A DNA stretch of 37,750 nucleotides from an uncultured Clostridia bacterium. Lineage in GTDB: Bacteria; Bacillota; Clostridia; Oscillospirales; UBA644. The notes under the pieces were generated by a model. That model had not been told where the DNA came from and searched no databases. It was given only the letters and a program-made list of their open reading frames with translations. Within the stretch, counting starts at the first letter, position 1. Each line of letters begins with the position of its first letter. Made by a program: the position numbers and the translations under genes. The DNA lies in the NCBI GenBank assembly GCA_947305805.1, contig CAMZEM010000008.1, positions 1-37,750 of the forward strand, in the 5' to 3' direction. Shown one piece after another: positions 9,170-19,849 of this stretch.

Positions 9170-10792
9170 TTACCGGTTTTTGAGTTTTGAAACGAGATAT
9201 ATGAACTCGTCGCGGAAGTCGTCGTCTGAAACGCTCTTTAAGTATTCCTTAACCTCGTCATAATTCGCAGTTCCTTTGTATTCGGAGTCCTTTATAAGCA
9301 TTGCAACTTCTGCAACACCCGCAGCCCATTTCATATCATCGGTAGGTTCGCTTACCGCGGAAGATTCGTTTACGGGATATGAAAGCAGTTTGCTCTCGTC
9401 TTCATCAGGCTCTTTGTATCTTATATTTACCGTGCAGTATTCTCCGTTTGCCTCCCCTGTCTGTCCGCCCTGCTGAGTATATTTTGATTCTGGCACGTTA
9501 ATATCGAAATCAGAACCGACGGGAACGATTTCAAAGAGAGCGGTTACCTGATGTCCCGCGCCTATTTCGCCGCCGTCCTTTTTATCGTCCGCAAAATCTT
9601 CGGCAGCCATAACGCGGTTTTCGTAGCCGATAAGACGGTAGCCCTTTATCGTTGCGGGATTAAATTCAACCTGTATTTTAACATCCTTTGCAACCGTAAA
9701 AAGTGTTCCGCCCGCTTCGGATACAAGCACTTTGCGCGCTTCGTCTATGCTGTCTATATACGCATAGTTTCCGTTTCCGTTATCCGCCATTGATTCAAGT
9801 TTATTGTCTTTATAGTTACCCATACCGTAACCGAGAACGGAGAGAAAAACTCCCGAGGACGCCTGATCTTTGATAAGTCTTGTAAGCTCGCCTTCGCCTG
9901 TTATTCCCACATTGAAATCGCCGTCGGTAGCCATGATAACACGGTTGTTTCCGCCTGCGATAAAGTGTTTTTTGGCAAGTTCGTAAGCCATAACGATTGC
10001 CTTGTCGCCCTGTGTGGAACCGTATGCGGAAAGCCCTTCGATTGCCGCCATTATCTCCTGTTTTTCGGATGCGGGAACGCCGTCGATCACGATTTTTTCG
10101 CCGGACGAATACGTAACTATCGACACGACGTCGTTTTCGCCGAGATTTTCAACAAGAGTCATAAACGAACGCTGAACGAGCGGAAGCTTGTTTGTATAGT
10201 CCATAGAACCCGAAACGTCGATAAGAAAAACGAGGTTTGAACGGGGCATTGACGACGTGTCGAGATCTTTTGCCTGAAGACCGATGCGGAGAAGCTGTGT
10301 TTTTTCGTTCCACGGACAGGGAGCAATCTCGGTATATACGCCGAACGGCTCGCCCTCTTTCGGCTGAGGATAATTATAGCGAAAATAGTTTATAAGTTCC
10401 TCAACACGGACGGAATCGGGGTCTACGTAATCATTTTTAAGAATCTGTCTGCGCAGATTTGAATACGATGCGGTATCGACATCCGCCGCAAACGTTGAAA
10501 ACGGAGAGGACAGCACGGAAACAAATGAGTTTTCTTTTCTGTATGAGTATTCTTCCGTATCAAATTCCGGAAAATCGATTTCAAATTCTACGGCCTCGCC
10601 CATCGGTTCCGCAGGCATATAGGCCATATTTACCGCGGAGTCGTAAAGCTCGGTTGCGCCGTACGATAATTTTCCGCTTTCGGCCGGATTATAGCCGCTG
10701 TGGCCTCCGTCCGAATTCTCCTGTCCGCATGCGGAAAGCAGAAAAACTGCCGCAATAACGAGGCACAGTGCTTTTACGCTTAAATTCTTCAT
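9170..10792 (-). CDS. VWA-domain lipoprotein (YfbK-like)
   Basis: Lipobox LLSACG; MIDAS LVFLIDVSGSMDYTNKLPL; MATDGDFNVG; C-terminal DUF3520-like region. Confidence 0.92.
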   Translation of the reverse strand: MKNLSVKALCLVIAAVFLLSACGQENSDGGHSGYNPAESGKLSYGATELYDSAVNMAYMPAEPMGEAVEFEIDFPEFDTEEYSYRKENSFVSVLSSPFSTFAADVDTASYSNLRRQILKNDYVDPDSVRVEELINYFRYNYPQPKEGEPFGVYTEIAPCPWNEKTQLLRIGLQAKDLDTSSMPRSNLVFLIDVSGSMDYTNKLPLVQRSFMTLVENLGENDVVSIVTYSSGEKIVIDGVPASEKQEIMAAIEGLSAYGSTQGDKAIVMAYELAKKHFIAGGNNRVIMATDGDFNVGITGEGELTRLIKDQASSGVFLSVLGYGMGNYKDNKLESMADNGNGNYAYIDSIDEARKVLVSEAGGTLFTVAKDVKIQVEFNPATIKGYRLIGYENRVMAAEDFADDKKDGGEIGAGHQVTALFEIVPVGSDFDINVPESKYTQQGGQTGEANGEYCTVNIRYKEPDEDESKLLSYPVNESSAVSEPTDDMKWAAGVAEVAMLIKDSEYKGTANYDEVKEYLKSVSDDDFRDEFIYLVSKLKNR

Positions 10793-10910
10793 TTTGTCAT
10801 TCTCCTTATTTGTTCGTTCTGCCTTATAAGACTGAAACGTCCGTATTTTTGTTCCGAAATAAATAAAATTGTAATTTTTTCGGAATTATTACAGCAAGTC
10901 TGATATAAAA

Positions 10911-10948
10911 AAAGACCGTTTTTTGCATAAAAGCCGAAAACGGTCTTT
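10911..10948. terminator. Rho-independent terminator
   Basis: AAAGACCGTTTT...AAAACGGTCTTT perfect stem. Confidence 0.75.
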
Positions 10949-10971
10949 AAAATCTGTAATTATTTGTCTGA

Positions 10972-12231
10972 TTACCGGTTTAAAAATGCGGTATTCCAAA
11001 GAAGATATCTGTATTCGCGGTTGACCGCTTCAATAAAACGGTCCGAAAGAAGATCTGTTTTTATCACATAGCCGTCCGCATAAAAAGTTATTTCGCCGAG
11101 GATCTGACCTTTGAATATCGGAGCGGAAATATCTTTTTTAAGTGAAATCGAAAAGGGAATTTCGTCCCCGGAGAGAGAATCGGGAACAAATGCGGAAATA
11201 TCGGTGCCGATAACGAGCTTTGTATAGGGCGAATCGGAAGAGGCGTTTTCAATATCCAGCGTAAGAAACGAGTCTCCGCTGCGGGCAAAAGTTTTATGGG
11301 AATAAGTATTATAAACAAATTCAAACAGCCTTTTTGTATCGTAAAACCTGTCGTTTAATCCTTTGCTGTTTTCGCTCTGACCGCCGAGGACCACCGATAT
11401 GAGATTTACTCCGTTATGAGCAGCGGAAGCAACAAGGCACTCCCCCGCGGGATTTGTTCTTCCCGTTTTTATACCGGTACAGTATTCGTAATAATATGTG
11501 CCCGAAAGAAGAAGAGCGTTTGTGTTTGAAAAAGTTCTGTCGTTTTCTGGGTAGATATCGGTTGCGGGAAGAGAAAATCTTTTTGTTTTGACTATTTCTC
11601 TGAAAATATCATATTTGAGGCACTCTTTTGCGATAAGATACAGATCGTATGCTGTGCAGTAGTGGTTTTCGCTGTGAATGCCGTTAGGATTGACAAAATG
11701 AAGATTTTCGCAGCCGAGCTCCTTTGCTCTTTTGTTGCAAAGCTCCGCAAACGCATCAACACTTCCGCTTACATGTTCCGCAAGTACGTATGCCGCATCG
11801 TTTGCGCTCGGAATAAGCAGGGCGTAAAGCAGGGTTTTTATATCAAAAACCTCCCCTGCGCACAGTCCTCCCGTAGTGTAACCGGAAGGGACAAGATCTA
11901 CGGCGCTGCGTGAAACTTTTGCAGTTTCCGAAAGACTGCAGTTTTCAATTACAACAAGCGCCGTAAGCATTTTTGTTGTGCTTGCGGGATACATTTTTGT
12001 ATGGGCGTTTTTTTCGTAAAATACTTTTCCGCTGTCGGGGTCCGCAACAAATACCGATTCACATCCGGTATCGGGCCTGTTCCCGACGTCACTCTGCCAT
12101 TCGCTGCTGTAAGACACGGAAACAGGCGGGACGTAGCGGTAATCGGGGACGTCCGTTACCGTTGCCAAAGCGCCTGTTTGCAAAAACAGAGTTAACGCTA
12201 AAAAAGTGACTGTAAACAGTTTTTTCTTCAT
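10972..12231 (-). CDS. D-alanyl-D-alanine carboxypeptidase (penicillin-binding protein, peptidase S11)
   Basis: Signal peptide, SxxK (PASTTKMLTALV), SAND (IPSANDAAYVLAEH), KTG (GIKTGRTNPAGECLVASA). Confidence 0.93.
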   Translation of the reverse strand: MKKKLFTVTFLALTLFLQTGALATVTDVPDYRYVPPVSVSYSSEWQSDVGNRPDTGCESVFVADPDSGKVFYEKNAHTKMYPASTTKMLTALVVIENCSLSETAKVSRSAVDLVPSGYTTGGLCAGEVFDIKTLLYALLIPSANDAAYVLAEHVSGSVDAFAELCNKRAKELGCENLHFVNPNGIHSENHYCTAYDLYLIAKECLKYDIFREIVKTKRFSLPATDIYPENDRTFSNTNALLLSGTYYYEYCTGIKTGRTNPAGECLVASAAHNGVNLISVVLGGQSENSKGLNDRFYDTKRLFEFVYNTYSHKTFARSGDSFLTLDIENASSDSPYTKLVIGTDISAFVPDSLSGDEIPFSISLKKDISAPIFKGQILGEITFYADGYVIKTDLLSDRFIEAVNREYRYLLWNTAFLNR

Positions 12232-12267
12232 ATTGTTATTTGAAAATCCGTGTTACGAAACCGATAT

Positions 12268-13551
12268 TTATTCGGGATTTGACTGATTTTCGATATGTTT
12301 ATTTTTTAATGAAATGCTTCTTCCGAACAGTTTTCCGATTAATAATACCGCGACGGCGCCGAGTATGGGGTATATAGCGGCAACAAGCATACCCGTTTTC
12401 ATACCGACCTGTTCGCCCGTTAATGCGAGAGACTCTCCGATTTTTGCCGCGAGGCCGCTTTCTGAAACGCCGTCTACGGTAAGCCCCAGAAGCTGCGGGG
12501 CAACCGACGCGCCGAAATCACCGCCTGCGGCGAGGAGAGCATATGCGGCAACACCGGGACGCGGAGTAATCTCTTCCATCAATATCAGCGTTCCCGGCCA
12601 GAGCATTGAGGTGAAAACACCTATAAGCACGCACGCGGCAAGAGATAAAACCGGAAACGGAGAGATTCCCGCAACAATATACAGTATAGCGGAAATGACC
12701 ATTCCGAAGAAAAGAACGGGGTATATGTCTTTTCCGCGCTTTGCGTAAACGGTTCTGACCGTACCGAGCAGGACGGCAAAAAGAGCCATTCCCGCAAGAT
12801 CGCACCACGTTTTGGAAAGTCCCAGCGCTTTTTCAAAAAAGGCGGAAATCCAGTTTGTCATTACGTTTTCCGCGGCGCTTCCGAAAAAGATGCAAAATAC
12901 GCATAGAGCAAGCGCAAGATTTTTTCTTCGTGTTTTTTCAGGCGAAAGCGAGTGCTGCAAATCTATTTCAGGGAACGGAGCAACGTTAAAGAGAATAAAG
13001 CTGACAATCGGGAGAAGCGCCCAGAAAAAAGTAAGATACATCCAGTTTTCTCTGCCGATAAGCGTTAAAACCGCTGTGGAAACGACAACGACCGTAACAA
13101 CACCCCATCCGTAAAGAGAATGAAGTCTGCTCATATCTCGCCCCGGATCGTCTGAGGGAATTGCCGCCACGGTCGGGCTTACAAGGACCTCGGAAAGTCC
13201 TGCTGCGACGGAGAAAACAACAGTTCCTGCAAGAAGACCGATATACGCTTTTTCGGGGAAAAGCATCGGAATCAATGCATAGATAAATAACCCGAAAGAC
13301 GTTATCAGGGGCATTATGCGGACGGTAAGCTTTATATTGAAGTGTTTTGAAAAGAATGTAAAAACAAGGTCGATTGCAAGCTGCGTGATGAAATTGACGA
13401 GGACGAGCGTGCCCAGAAGCGTATATGAAACGCCGTACATTTCGTGAAAAGTAATAAAAAGTATCGGCGGCAGGGCGAATGCCGACGATGATGCGAGATA
13501 TGTATAAAAACACGCTTTTTTTGTAAGGTCCAGGCCGTATTTATGAGTCAT
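12268..13551 (-). CDS. MFS transporter
   Basis: ~12 hydrophobic segments; start MTHKYGLDL preferred (GGAG RBS) because the track start at 13593 runs through the upstream terminator. Confidence 0.85.
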   Translation of the reverse strand: MTHKYGLDLTKKACFYTYLASSSAFALPPILFITFHEMYGVSYTLLGTLVLVNFITQLAIDLVFTFFSKHFNIKLTVRIMPLITSFGLFIYALIPMLFPEKAYIGLLAGTVVFSVAAGLSEVLVSPTVAAIPSDDPGRDMSRLHSLYGWGVVTVVVVSTAVLTLIGRENWMYLTFFWALLPIVSFILFNVAPFPEIDLQHSLSPEKTRRKNLALALCVFCIFFGSAAENVMTNWISAFFEKALGLSKTWCDLAGMALFAVLLGTVRTVYAKRGKDIYPVLFFGMVISAILYIVAGISPFPVLSLAACVLIGVFTSMLWPGTLILMEEITPRPGVAAYALLAAGGDFGASVAPQLLGLTVDGVSESGLAAKIGESLALTGEQVGMKTGMLVAAIYPILGAVAVLLIGKLFGRSISLKNKHIENQSNPE

Positions 13552-13563
13552 TTGATCTCCGTT

Positions 13564-13590
13564 AAAAAAACTCTCCCGCAAGGAGAGAGT
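13564..13590 (-). terminator. Rho-independent terminator of the upstream YesL-like gene
   Basis: ACTCTCTCCTTGCGGGAGAGTTTTTTT on the minus strand. Confidence 0.7.
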
Positions 13591-13596
13591 CATTTA

Positions 13597-14346
13597 TTAT
13601 TTGATTCGTCTCTCGTCGCTGAATACCTGTTCCTCCGGGTCGGGATCCGTCTTTTTTTCCTCGGGAGAAGCAACGTATTTTACAAGCAGAGGGTATACCA
13701 TGAAATTATTGAAAAGACATATAAGCGAAAAGAACAGCGTAAGGATTACAGGCACGGCGAGAAGTCCCAGAACAAAGCAAAGAACTGTCAGAGCAATCGT
13801 AAAAAGCACCATTGCCAGGTTGTGCCAGATTTTGTACATGGCAAGAATCAGGCTGTTTTTTATCAGTTTTCTCAGCGGTAAATCGAAAGAAACCATCATG
13901 GGGAATATGTAAAAATTCATACATACTGTAAGATATGCGATTAAAAAAGTAACAACGAGCGCAAGAGGTCTGAAAAACGAGGGAATACCGATTGAAGAAT
14001 CGGACCAGAACATAAAGGAAAAATAAATAAGCGCCGCTACAATCGCATCAATGAGCGTTACGAGAAATCCCTGTTTAAAGCAGGTTTTGCATTTTTCCAC
14101 AAAATCGGACATAAAAAATACCGGTTTCCCCTGCGAAAAATTACGAAGCACATACGTGAGCGCCGCAGTTGCGGGGCCTATCGTAACAATCGGGGTGCAG
14201 GCAAATATATAAACGATATTCAGAATGACAAGCTGCCCGAATTTTGCCCAGATGACCTTAAAAAAACGGACGAATCCGTTATCCGGAGCGGTGTCTTTAT
14301 ATACTCCGGGGCCTTCTTTATTGTAGTCGTTTCTGAAAATAGACAT
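13597..14346 (-). CDS. YesL/DUF624-family membrane protein
   Basis: F.k.iw.kf.qLviLNivyifacTPIVTIGPATAAL motif; start MSIFRND preferred with GGAGG RBS. Confidence 0.8.
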   Translation of the reverse strand: MSIFRNDYNKEGPGVYKDTAPDNGFVRFFKVIWAKFGQLVILNIVYIFACTPIVTIGPATAALTYVLRNFSQGKPVFFMSDFVEKCKTCFKQGFLVTLIDAIVAALIYFSFMFWSDSSIGIPSFFRPLALVVTFLIAYLTVCMNFYIFPMMVSFDLPLRKLIKNSLILAMYKIWHNLAMVLFTIALTVLCFVLGLLAVPVILTLFFSLICLFNNFMVYPLLVKYVASPEEKKTDPDPEEQVFSDERRIK

Positions 14347-14472
14347 GGATTCCTCCGAACTGAAATAGTGAATAAAGTATATCAAAAAGACAGATAAATG
14401 TCAAGATACAGCACGTTTTCGGCTGATAATGTTTGAAAAACATATCCGCGAAAAGTGTAAAGCAATATGATT

Positions 14473-15459
14473 TTACAGATTGTCCGCAGGATAAACAACT
14501 CCTGTCTGTCTGCGTATTTCGTCAAGAAGAATCATTACGTTTCTTGACATTGCGCGGGAATTGACAGGGGACTCTTTTTTGCCGGATTTTACACAGGAAA
14601 TGAACTCGTCTGCTTCATAGCACATACTGTCTGCTCTCTGCGATACGGGAATTTCCTCAACAGTCCCGTTTCTGTAACGGACGGTTACTTTTTCGGGAAT
14701 GTTGAATTTATCTACGCATACCGTGGCGTCTTCGCCCTGAATTTCGGACGGTAAAAAGGAATTTCCGACTTTTGAATAGTTCAGGGTTACGGTAAAAGTA
14801 TCATACAGTAATATAGCGGTTCCCGCACCGTCCACTCCGCCGGGGACTTTAACGCCGAGCGCTTTTATTTCTTTCGGCATTCCGAAGAGAGCAACTACGG
14901 GCCAGAGGCAGTAAACACCGAGATCCATAACCGCGCCGTTTGAAAACTCCGCCTTGAAAGTATTGACGTTTTCGCCCCGTTTGTGAGCGTCGTAACGGGA
15001 CGAATACTTGGAAAAATTGATATAAACGCTTCGTATTATGCCTGCCTTGTAAAGATTCTCTCTGCATGCGACAAAACCGGGCATTAAAATGCTTTTGAAT
15101 GCTTCCATAAAAAACACGCCGTTTTTATCCGCGCATTCGATCATTCTGTCAAGCTCGGAGAGATTTGACGCTGCGGGCTTTTCGCAAAAAACGTGCTTAC
15201 CCGCATTCATCGCGGCAATTGCCTGATGACAGTGAAGAGAATTGGGAGAGGCGATATAAACGGCATCTGTTTTATCGTCGGCAAGCATTTTTGAAAAGTC
15301 GCAGTAATACGTTTCGGCGCCGTGTTTTTTTGCAAACGCCGCCGCTTTCTCTTCGCTTCGCGAATATACGGCTCGAAGATTGAAATCGCAGTTTGTTTTA
15401 CCCGCCGCAATAAACTCTTCCGTTATCCAGCTTGTGCCGACAGTAGCAAAATTAATCAT
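14473..15459 (-). CDS. Gfo/Idh/MocA-family oxidoreductase
   Basis: N-terminal Rossmann region, AVYIASPNSLHCHQAIAAMNAGKHVFCEKPAASN. Confidence 0.93.
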   Translation of the reverse strand: MINFATVGTSWITEEFIAAGKTNCDFNLRAVYSRSEEKAAAFAKKHGAETYYCDFSKMLADDKTDAVYIASPNSLHCHQAIAAMNAGKHVFCEKPAASNLSELDRMIECADKNGVFFMEAFKSILMPGFVACRENLYKAGIIRSVYINFSKYSSRYDAHKRGENVNTFKAEFSNGAVMDLGVYCLWPVVALFGMPKEIKALGVKVPGGVDGAGTAILLYDTFTVTLNYSKVGNSFLPSEIQGEDATVCVDKFNIPEKVTVRYRNGTVEEIPVSQRADSMCYEADEFISCVKSGKKESPVNSRAMSRNVMILLDEIRRQTGVVYPADNL

Positions 15460-15478
15460 AATTCCTCATTATATGCCT

Positions 15479-15526
15479 GATTTCCGAAAACCGTAGGTTT
15501 TCGAAACGTCTGCGGTTTTCGGAAAT
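15479..15526. terminator. Terminator-like hairpin
   Basis: GATTTCCGAAAACCG...CGGTTTTCGGAAATC perfect arms between two minus-strand genes. Confidence 0.6.
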
Positions 15527-15543
15527 CGTATTTTATGATTTGT

Positions 15544-16128
15544 TTATTCGTTTTCAACAACCACAATAGAGGCTTCTTCTTTTTTGATCCGTCTGCCCGT
15601 ACGCCAAACGAAAACAACCGTGAAGATATTTTCGAGAGCATCCGCAATAAGCGAAACGCCAATAAAAACGGGAAGCAGTATTTCGCTGTTAAGCGGGTCG
15701 ATTACAAGCAGCACGCCGAGAACGGTGCTTATATGGGAGATAATGAGATTTACCCACCAGTATGTTGCGCCTACGTGTTTCAGCTCAAACGAGGCCTGAA
15801 TTTTTACTATGCTGTCAATGATTATAAATACTCCCACGAGCATTGCAAAGAAAGCAAGGCTGCTTGCAGGTTTCAAAAGAAGGATAAGTCCGAATATCGA
15901 TGCGAACATACCGATCATAAGGCCGTATCCCGGGCTTGCCGTGCCTATATCGCGGACAAAAAAGATAACGACCGAAATAATGCCGAATATAAGAGATAAA
16001 GCGCCGAGAAGATAGCAGATAAACAAAACCGACTGCAACGGCCAGATTATCATTACAATTCCGATTGCAAAAAGAGCAACGGAGATTGCCAGGTAGGCGA
16101 ATTTAATTTTCTGAAGTGTTTTAAACAT
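15544..16128 (-). CDS. DUF308 (HdeD-like) membrane protein
   Basis: Six-helix pattern, GALSLIFGIISVVIF, LLVGVFIIIDSIVKI, GVLLVIDPL. Confidence 0.75.
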   Translation of the reverse strand: MFKTLQKIKFAYLAISVALFAIGIVMIIWPLQSVLFICYLLGALSLIFGIISVVIFFVRDIGTASPGYGLMIGMFASIFGLILLLKPASSLAFFAMLVGVFIIIDSIVKIQASFELKHVGATYWWVNLIISHISTVLGVLLVIDPLNSEILLPVFIGVSLIADALENIFTVVFVWRTGRRIKKEEASIVVVENE

Positions 16129-16140
16129 ATTTATCTCCTT

Positions 16141-17025
16141 TCACGCAAGGGCGGCAACAGCGCCGTCCGCGGCTGCGGTTGTTAACTGACGTATGGATTT
16201 TGTTCTGCAATCGCCTGCGGCGAAAATACCGGGCACGCTGGTTTTGCAGTCTTCACCGGCAACGATATATCCGTTTTCGTCAAGCAAAACCGTATCTTTG
16301 AAAGCGTCGTTTGAGGGTATCTGACCGACACAGACAAAAAGCGCGGAAACGTCAATATTCACGCTCGCGTCCGTTTTTACATTTTTCACTGTGACGGAAG
16401 AAAGATCGCCGTTGCCGTGGAGCGAAGAAACGACCGAATCAAGAATAAACTCTACGTTGGGAAGAGCGCGGACTTCGTTTACCGTCATTGTATCTCCGCG
16501 GAACTCGTTTCTGCGGTGAATAAGATAGACTTTTTCACACATTCCCGCAAGGAACTGAGCGCTTCTGAGAGCCGCGTTTCCGCCGCCTACGACCGCAACG
16601 GGACGGTTTTTGAAAAACGCTCCGTCGCATATCGCGCAGTAGGAAACTCCCCTGCCCTCGTAATCTTCTTCCTCGGGAAGCCCGAGTTTTTTATGACGGA
16701 CTCCCGTGGCGATTATCACTTTTTTGCATTCTTTTTCGCCGTATTCGGTTACCACCGTTTTTGTATCGCAGTTATCCTTTATTGACTCGACGGTTTCAAA
16801 TTCGATTTCAACGCCGAACGATACCGCCTGTTCGTATAAATTATCGGCAAGTTCGGTTCCGGAAATGCAGCGGAACCCCGGATAGTTTTCCACCTTCGGA
16901 GACGTGGCTATCTGTCCGCCGATACCTTCTTTTTCGCAGACGAGAACCTTTTTTCCGGCGCGCGCCGCATAAATTGCCGCGGTCAGTCCCGCAGGACCGG
17001 CGCCTATGATTATAATATCATACAT
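16141..17025 (-). CDS. trxB: Thioredoxin reductase
   Basis: GAGPAGLTAAIYAARAGKKVLVCEKEGIGGQI, CAICDGAFFKNRPVAVVGGGNAA, GIFAAGDCRTK. Confidence 0.94.
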   Translation of the reverse strand: MYDIIIIGAGPAGLTAAIYAARAGKKVLVCEKEGIGGQIATSPKVENYPGFRCISGTELADNLYEQAVSFGVEIEFETVESIKDNCDTKTVVTEYGEKECKKVIIATGVRHKKLGLPEEEDYEGRGVSYCAICDGAFFKNRPVAVVGGGNAALRSAQFLAGMCEKVYLIHRRNEFRGDTMTVNEVRALPNVEFILDSVVSSLHGNGDLSSVTVKNVKTDASVNIDVSALFVCVGQIPSNDAFKDTVLLDENGYIVAGEDCKTSVPGIFAAGDCRTKSIRQLTTAAADGAVAALA

Positions 17026-17116
17026 AATATCATACTTTCAGTTAATTGATGTTGTGTTTATTATACATTATAGGTTGTGTTTTGTCAATAAGAGAATTGC
17101 CGCATATATAAATAAA

Positions 17117-17695
17117 TCATACGTTCGCCGCATTGAATATCATATTGACGGCGATGCCGAGAAACGCCGATATGATTATTATAAGTACCGAAGACAGCTT
17201 TTTTTTGAAAGCAAGACGAAACAGCGCGTATATCGCCGTTATAGCAAGAATTATTGCGGCGGGTTTTATGCTGATTGCAAAAGTTGAGTCAAACCCGATT
17301 GTGGAAATAAGAAAAGAAATGCCCGTATGTATGATAAGCGCCGCAACAACGGGGCGAATACCGCTCATTACCGCCTTAAAATACCTGTTTTCCGTAAACG
17401 TTTTAAGAACGGATGCGATAAGGAGGATAATTACAAACGACGGAATCGTAACGCCCGCAACCGCAAGGACGCTGCCGAGAAGTCCGCCTTCGCGAAAACC
17501 GATATGAGTTGCAAGGTTAACGGCAATCGGACCCGGCGTTGATTCGCAGATGCCCAGAAAACCGTAAAACTCCGCTTCGGTCATCCATGCGTGACTTAAC
17601 ACTACGTCTTTAATTACGGGAATCATACCGAAAGCGCCGCCGAAACAGAAAATTCCGACCTTAAAAAACTCGAAAAACAGCGTAAGTCCGGTCAT
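17117..17695 (-). CDS. Chromate transporter, short-chain CHR subunit
   Basis: FKVGIFCFGGAFGMIPVIKD...ESTPGPIAVNLATHIGFREGG. Confidence 0.9.
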   Translation of the reverse strand: MTGLTLFFEFFKVGIFCFGGAFGMIPVIKDVVLSHAWMTEAEFYGFLGICESTPGPIAVNLATHIGFREGGLLGSVLAVAGVTIPSFVIILLIASVLKTFTENRYFKAVMSGIRPVVAALIIHTGISFLISTIGFDSTFAISIKPAAIILAITAIYALFRLAFKKKLSSVLIIIISAFLGIAVNMIFNAANV

Positions 17696-18255
17696 TTTTC
17701 ATTCCCCCTTCCGCGTGAAGAGATGATGAAAAACGTGAGTCCCACTATTCCGCCCAGAGCTATAAACAGAATTGAGCCGAAAGAAACGGAAAGGATTTCG
17801 AGCACAAACAGCGCGATGAGCGCGGCGGCAAAAACGGTGATCGGAAACGGTTTTTTCGGAAGCTGCAAAAACATTTCAACTCCCGCTTTGATTATCAGAA
17901 ACGCAACGGCGCATTTTATCCCTTCGAATGCGTAAGCGACATATCTGTTTGCCATTAACCCGTCGAGGAAAAGCGAAATACAGAGCATTATCACAAATGC
18001 AGGAGCAACTACGCCGACGGTAGCAGCAAGCGAGCCGAAAAAGCCCGCCTGTTGGTAGCCGATATACGTAGCGAGGTTAATGGCTATCGGACCGGGCGTT
18101 GATTCCGCGATTGCGATGATATCCGAAAGCCCGTCGCTGTCGGTCCAGTGCTTTTTTTCCACAACTTCTTCGCGGATATGCGATATCATTGCATATCCGC
18201 CTCCGAAAGTAAAAAGACCGATTTTTAAAAATGTTATAAACAGCGAAAAAATCAA
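17692..18255 (-). CDS. Chromate transporter, short-chain CHR subunit
   Basis: LKIGLFTFGGGYAMISHIREE...ESTPGPIAINLATYIGYQQAG; 4 bp overlap with its partner. Confidence 0.9.
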   Translation of the reverse strand: MIFSLFITFLKIGLFTFGGGYAMISHIREEVVEKKHWTDSDGLSDIIAIAESTPGPIAINLATYIGYQQAGFFGSLAATVGVVAPAFVIMLCISLFLDGLMANRYVAYAFEGIKCAVAFLIIKAGVEMFLQLPKKPFPITVFAAALIALFVLEILSVSFGSILFIALGGIVGLTFFIISSRGRGNEK

Positions 18256-18340
18256 GTTTTATTCCCCTGATAAAGATTTTTCCGACCGGATGATATACGA
18301 CCGTCGGTTTTTTATGCGGCTATAAACCGCAAAGATATGC

Positions 18341-19768
18341 TTATTCTCCCCAGACGGCGTCCATGCCTCTCTTGGAAGGAGCGACCTCTTTTTCGATATA
18401 TGTCTCAATTGCAGGCAGATTGGATTCTATATACTCCGTGGGAGTTTTTGTAAAGTCAAGCCAGCCGAAAAGCGAATTCCATACGTCCGATGCAAAATAC
18501 GAATACTGTGAATTAAGAAACATATCGTAATACATATCTGCGTCACGGCGGTCAAAGAAGTAGGTATGATAAAGAAATTCCCTTACGGAATCCGACGTGG
18601 GATATTCGTCAAACGGTTCGTACAGCGCATTTATTGCAATGGCGGTTGCTTCAACGTTTTTTGAAAAACGGGAGATAACGATTGCGCGCTCAAGATTCAT
18701 ATGGTTTGCCGCAATGAATCCCGGGTCGACGTCCGGTCCCGACGGCCATGCGATAACTCCGAAATTCGTCATAACCTTTATTAAATTATCAAGGTATTCT
18801 GACATGTGCAAAACTCCGATTACCGTATTGCCGGCGTTGAGCGCGTCTATATGCCTTTCGTTTATATCTATCGTATATGAAAGCGGGCCTCCGTAAACAT
18901 CCCGCGCTTCATTCATAGCCGTCATTGCACGCGGATCGTGAAGCCCCGACCGGTAATTGCCGTCCGGACCTTTTTCGGCAAGTCTGTATCCGTTAGACAG
19001 GATATATACCATTGCCAGATCTCCGTCATACTGGCACGTTAAGGCATACTGCTTAACCTCGCTGCCTTCCTGAACATAGTATCTTTCAAGGCAGTCGCGG
19101 AAAGTTGCCCAGGTCCACTGTCCGTTTTCGTAATAATCTCTCGGATCAACGGCGCTGACCGCGGCAACGAGGTCTTCGTTTACGATTGTAAGCCCCTGAT
19201 ACGATACCGAAGATGCCGGCCACGACATCGGAACAAGCCCGTATACGTCGTCTTCCCAGTAAAGGACCTCGAGAATATTGCGTCTGCCCCATTTTTCCTC
19301 ATTGCGGTAATCGATGAATTCTTCCAGCTCCGAAAGGCCCATAAGGGAACCGGACTTCATATCTTCACGGAATCTGTCCGAAACTCCGCAGAAAACATCG
19401 CAGTAATACTCCCCTATAGCATTGTTCATGCGGAAATTGTTGTAATCCGCATAAGAGGACGCCACGTCGGAAAAATACACGATATCAAACTTACAGTTCA
19501 GATTATCCTGAACTTCTTTTATTCTCTTCATGGCAAGATCGCCTAAAACAGTATCCATTTCGTAGCCCAGAACCTGGTCGCTGCCGGTATAATGGATACC
19601 CTGTCCGCCCGTTTCGCGCAAATATCTTATGGTTGCGCCTTCAAGATCGGTTTTTCCGCCGTTAAACGTAAAATCAACGTCGAATATCTCCTGCTCCTGA
19701 GCTCCGCATGCGGCAAGGACGGTAATAATCAGAAGAACAAGGATAAAGGTTTTTATCGCTGTTTTCAT
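18341..19768 (-). CDS. Extracellular solute-binding lipoprotein
   Basis: Lipobox LAACGA; long periplasmic-binding-like body; no adjacent permease. Confidence 0.7.
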   Translation of the reverse strand: MKTAIKTFILVLLIITVLAACGAQEQEIFDVDFTFNGGKTDLEGATIRYLRETGGQGIHYTGSDQVLGYEMDTVLGDLAMKRIKEVQDNLNCKFDIVYFSDVASSYADYNNFRMNNAIGEYYCDVFCGVSDRFREDMKSGSLMGLSELEEFIDYRNEEKWGRRNILEVLYWEDDVYGLVPMSWPASSVSYQGLTIVNEDLVAAVSAVDPRDYYENGQWTWATFRDCLERYYVQEGSEVKQYALTCQYDGDLAMVYILSNGYRLAEKGPDGNYRSGLHDPRAMTAMNEARDVYGGPLSYTIDINERHIDALNAGNTVIGVLHMSEYLDNLIKVMTNFGVIAWPSGPDVDPGFIAANHMNLERAIVISRFSKNVEATAIAINALYEPFDEYPTSDSVREFLYHTYFFDRRDADMYYDMFLNSQYSYFASDVWNSLFGWLDFTKTPTEYIESNLPAIETYIEKEVAPSKRGMDAVWGE

Positions 19769-19849
19769 TATGCTCTCCCCTTTTTTGAGATTATCCTCCC
19801 CCGTTTTTGAGCGAGGGAGGACACCTTATTGCCTTATTGGATTTTACTT

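Noticed and set aside
13552-13593. Longer N-terminus of the MFS transporter (MTLSLRESFFNGDQ)
   Set aside because: It is encoded by the terminator hairpin of the upstream gene; the internal ATG at 13551 has an RBS.
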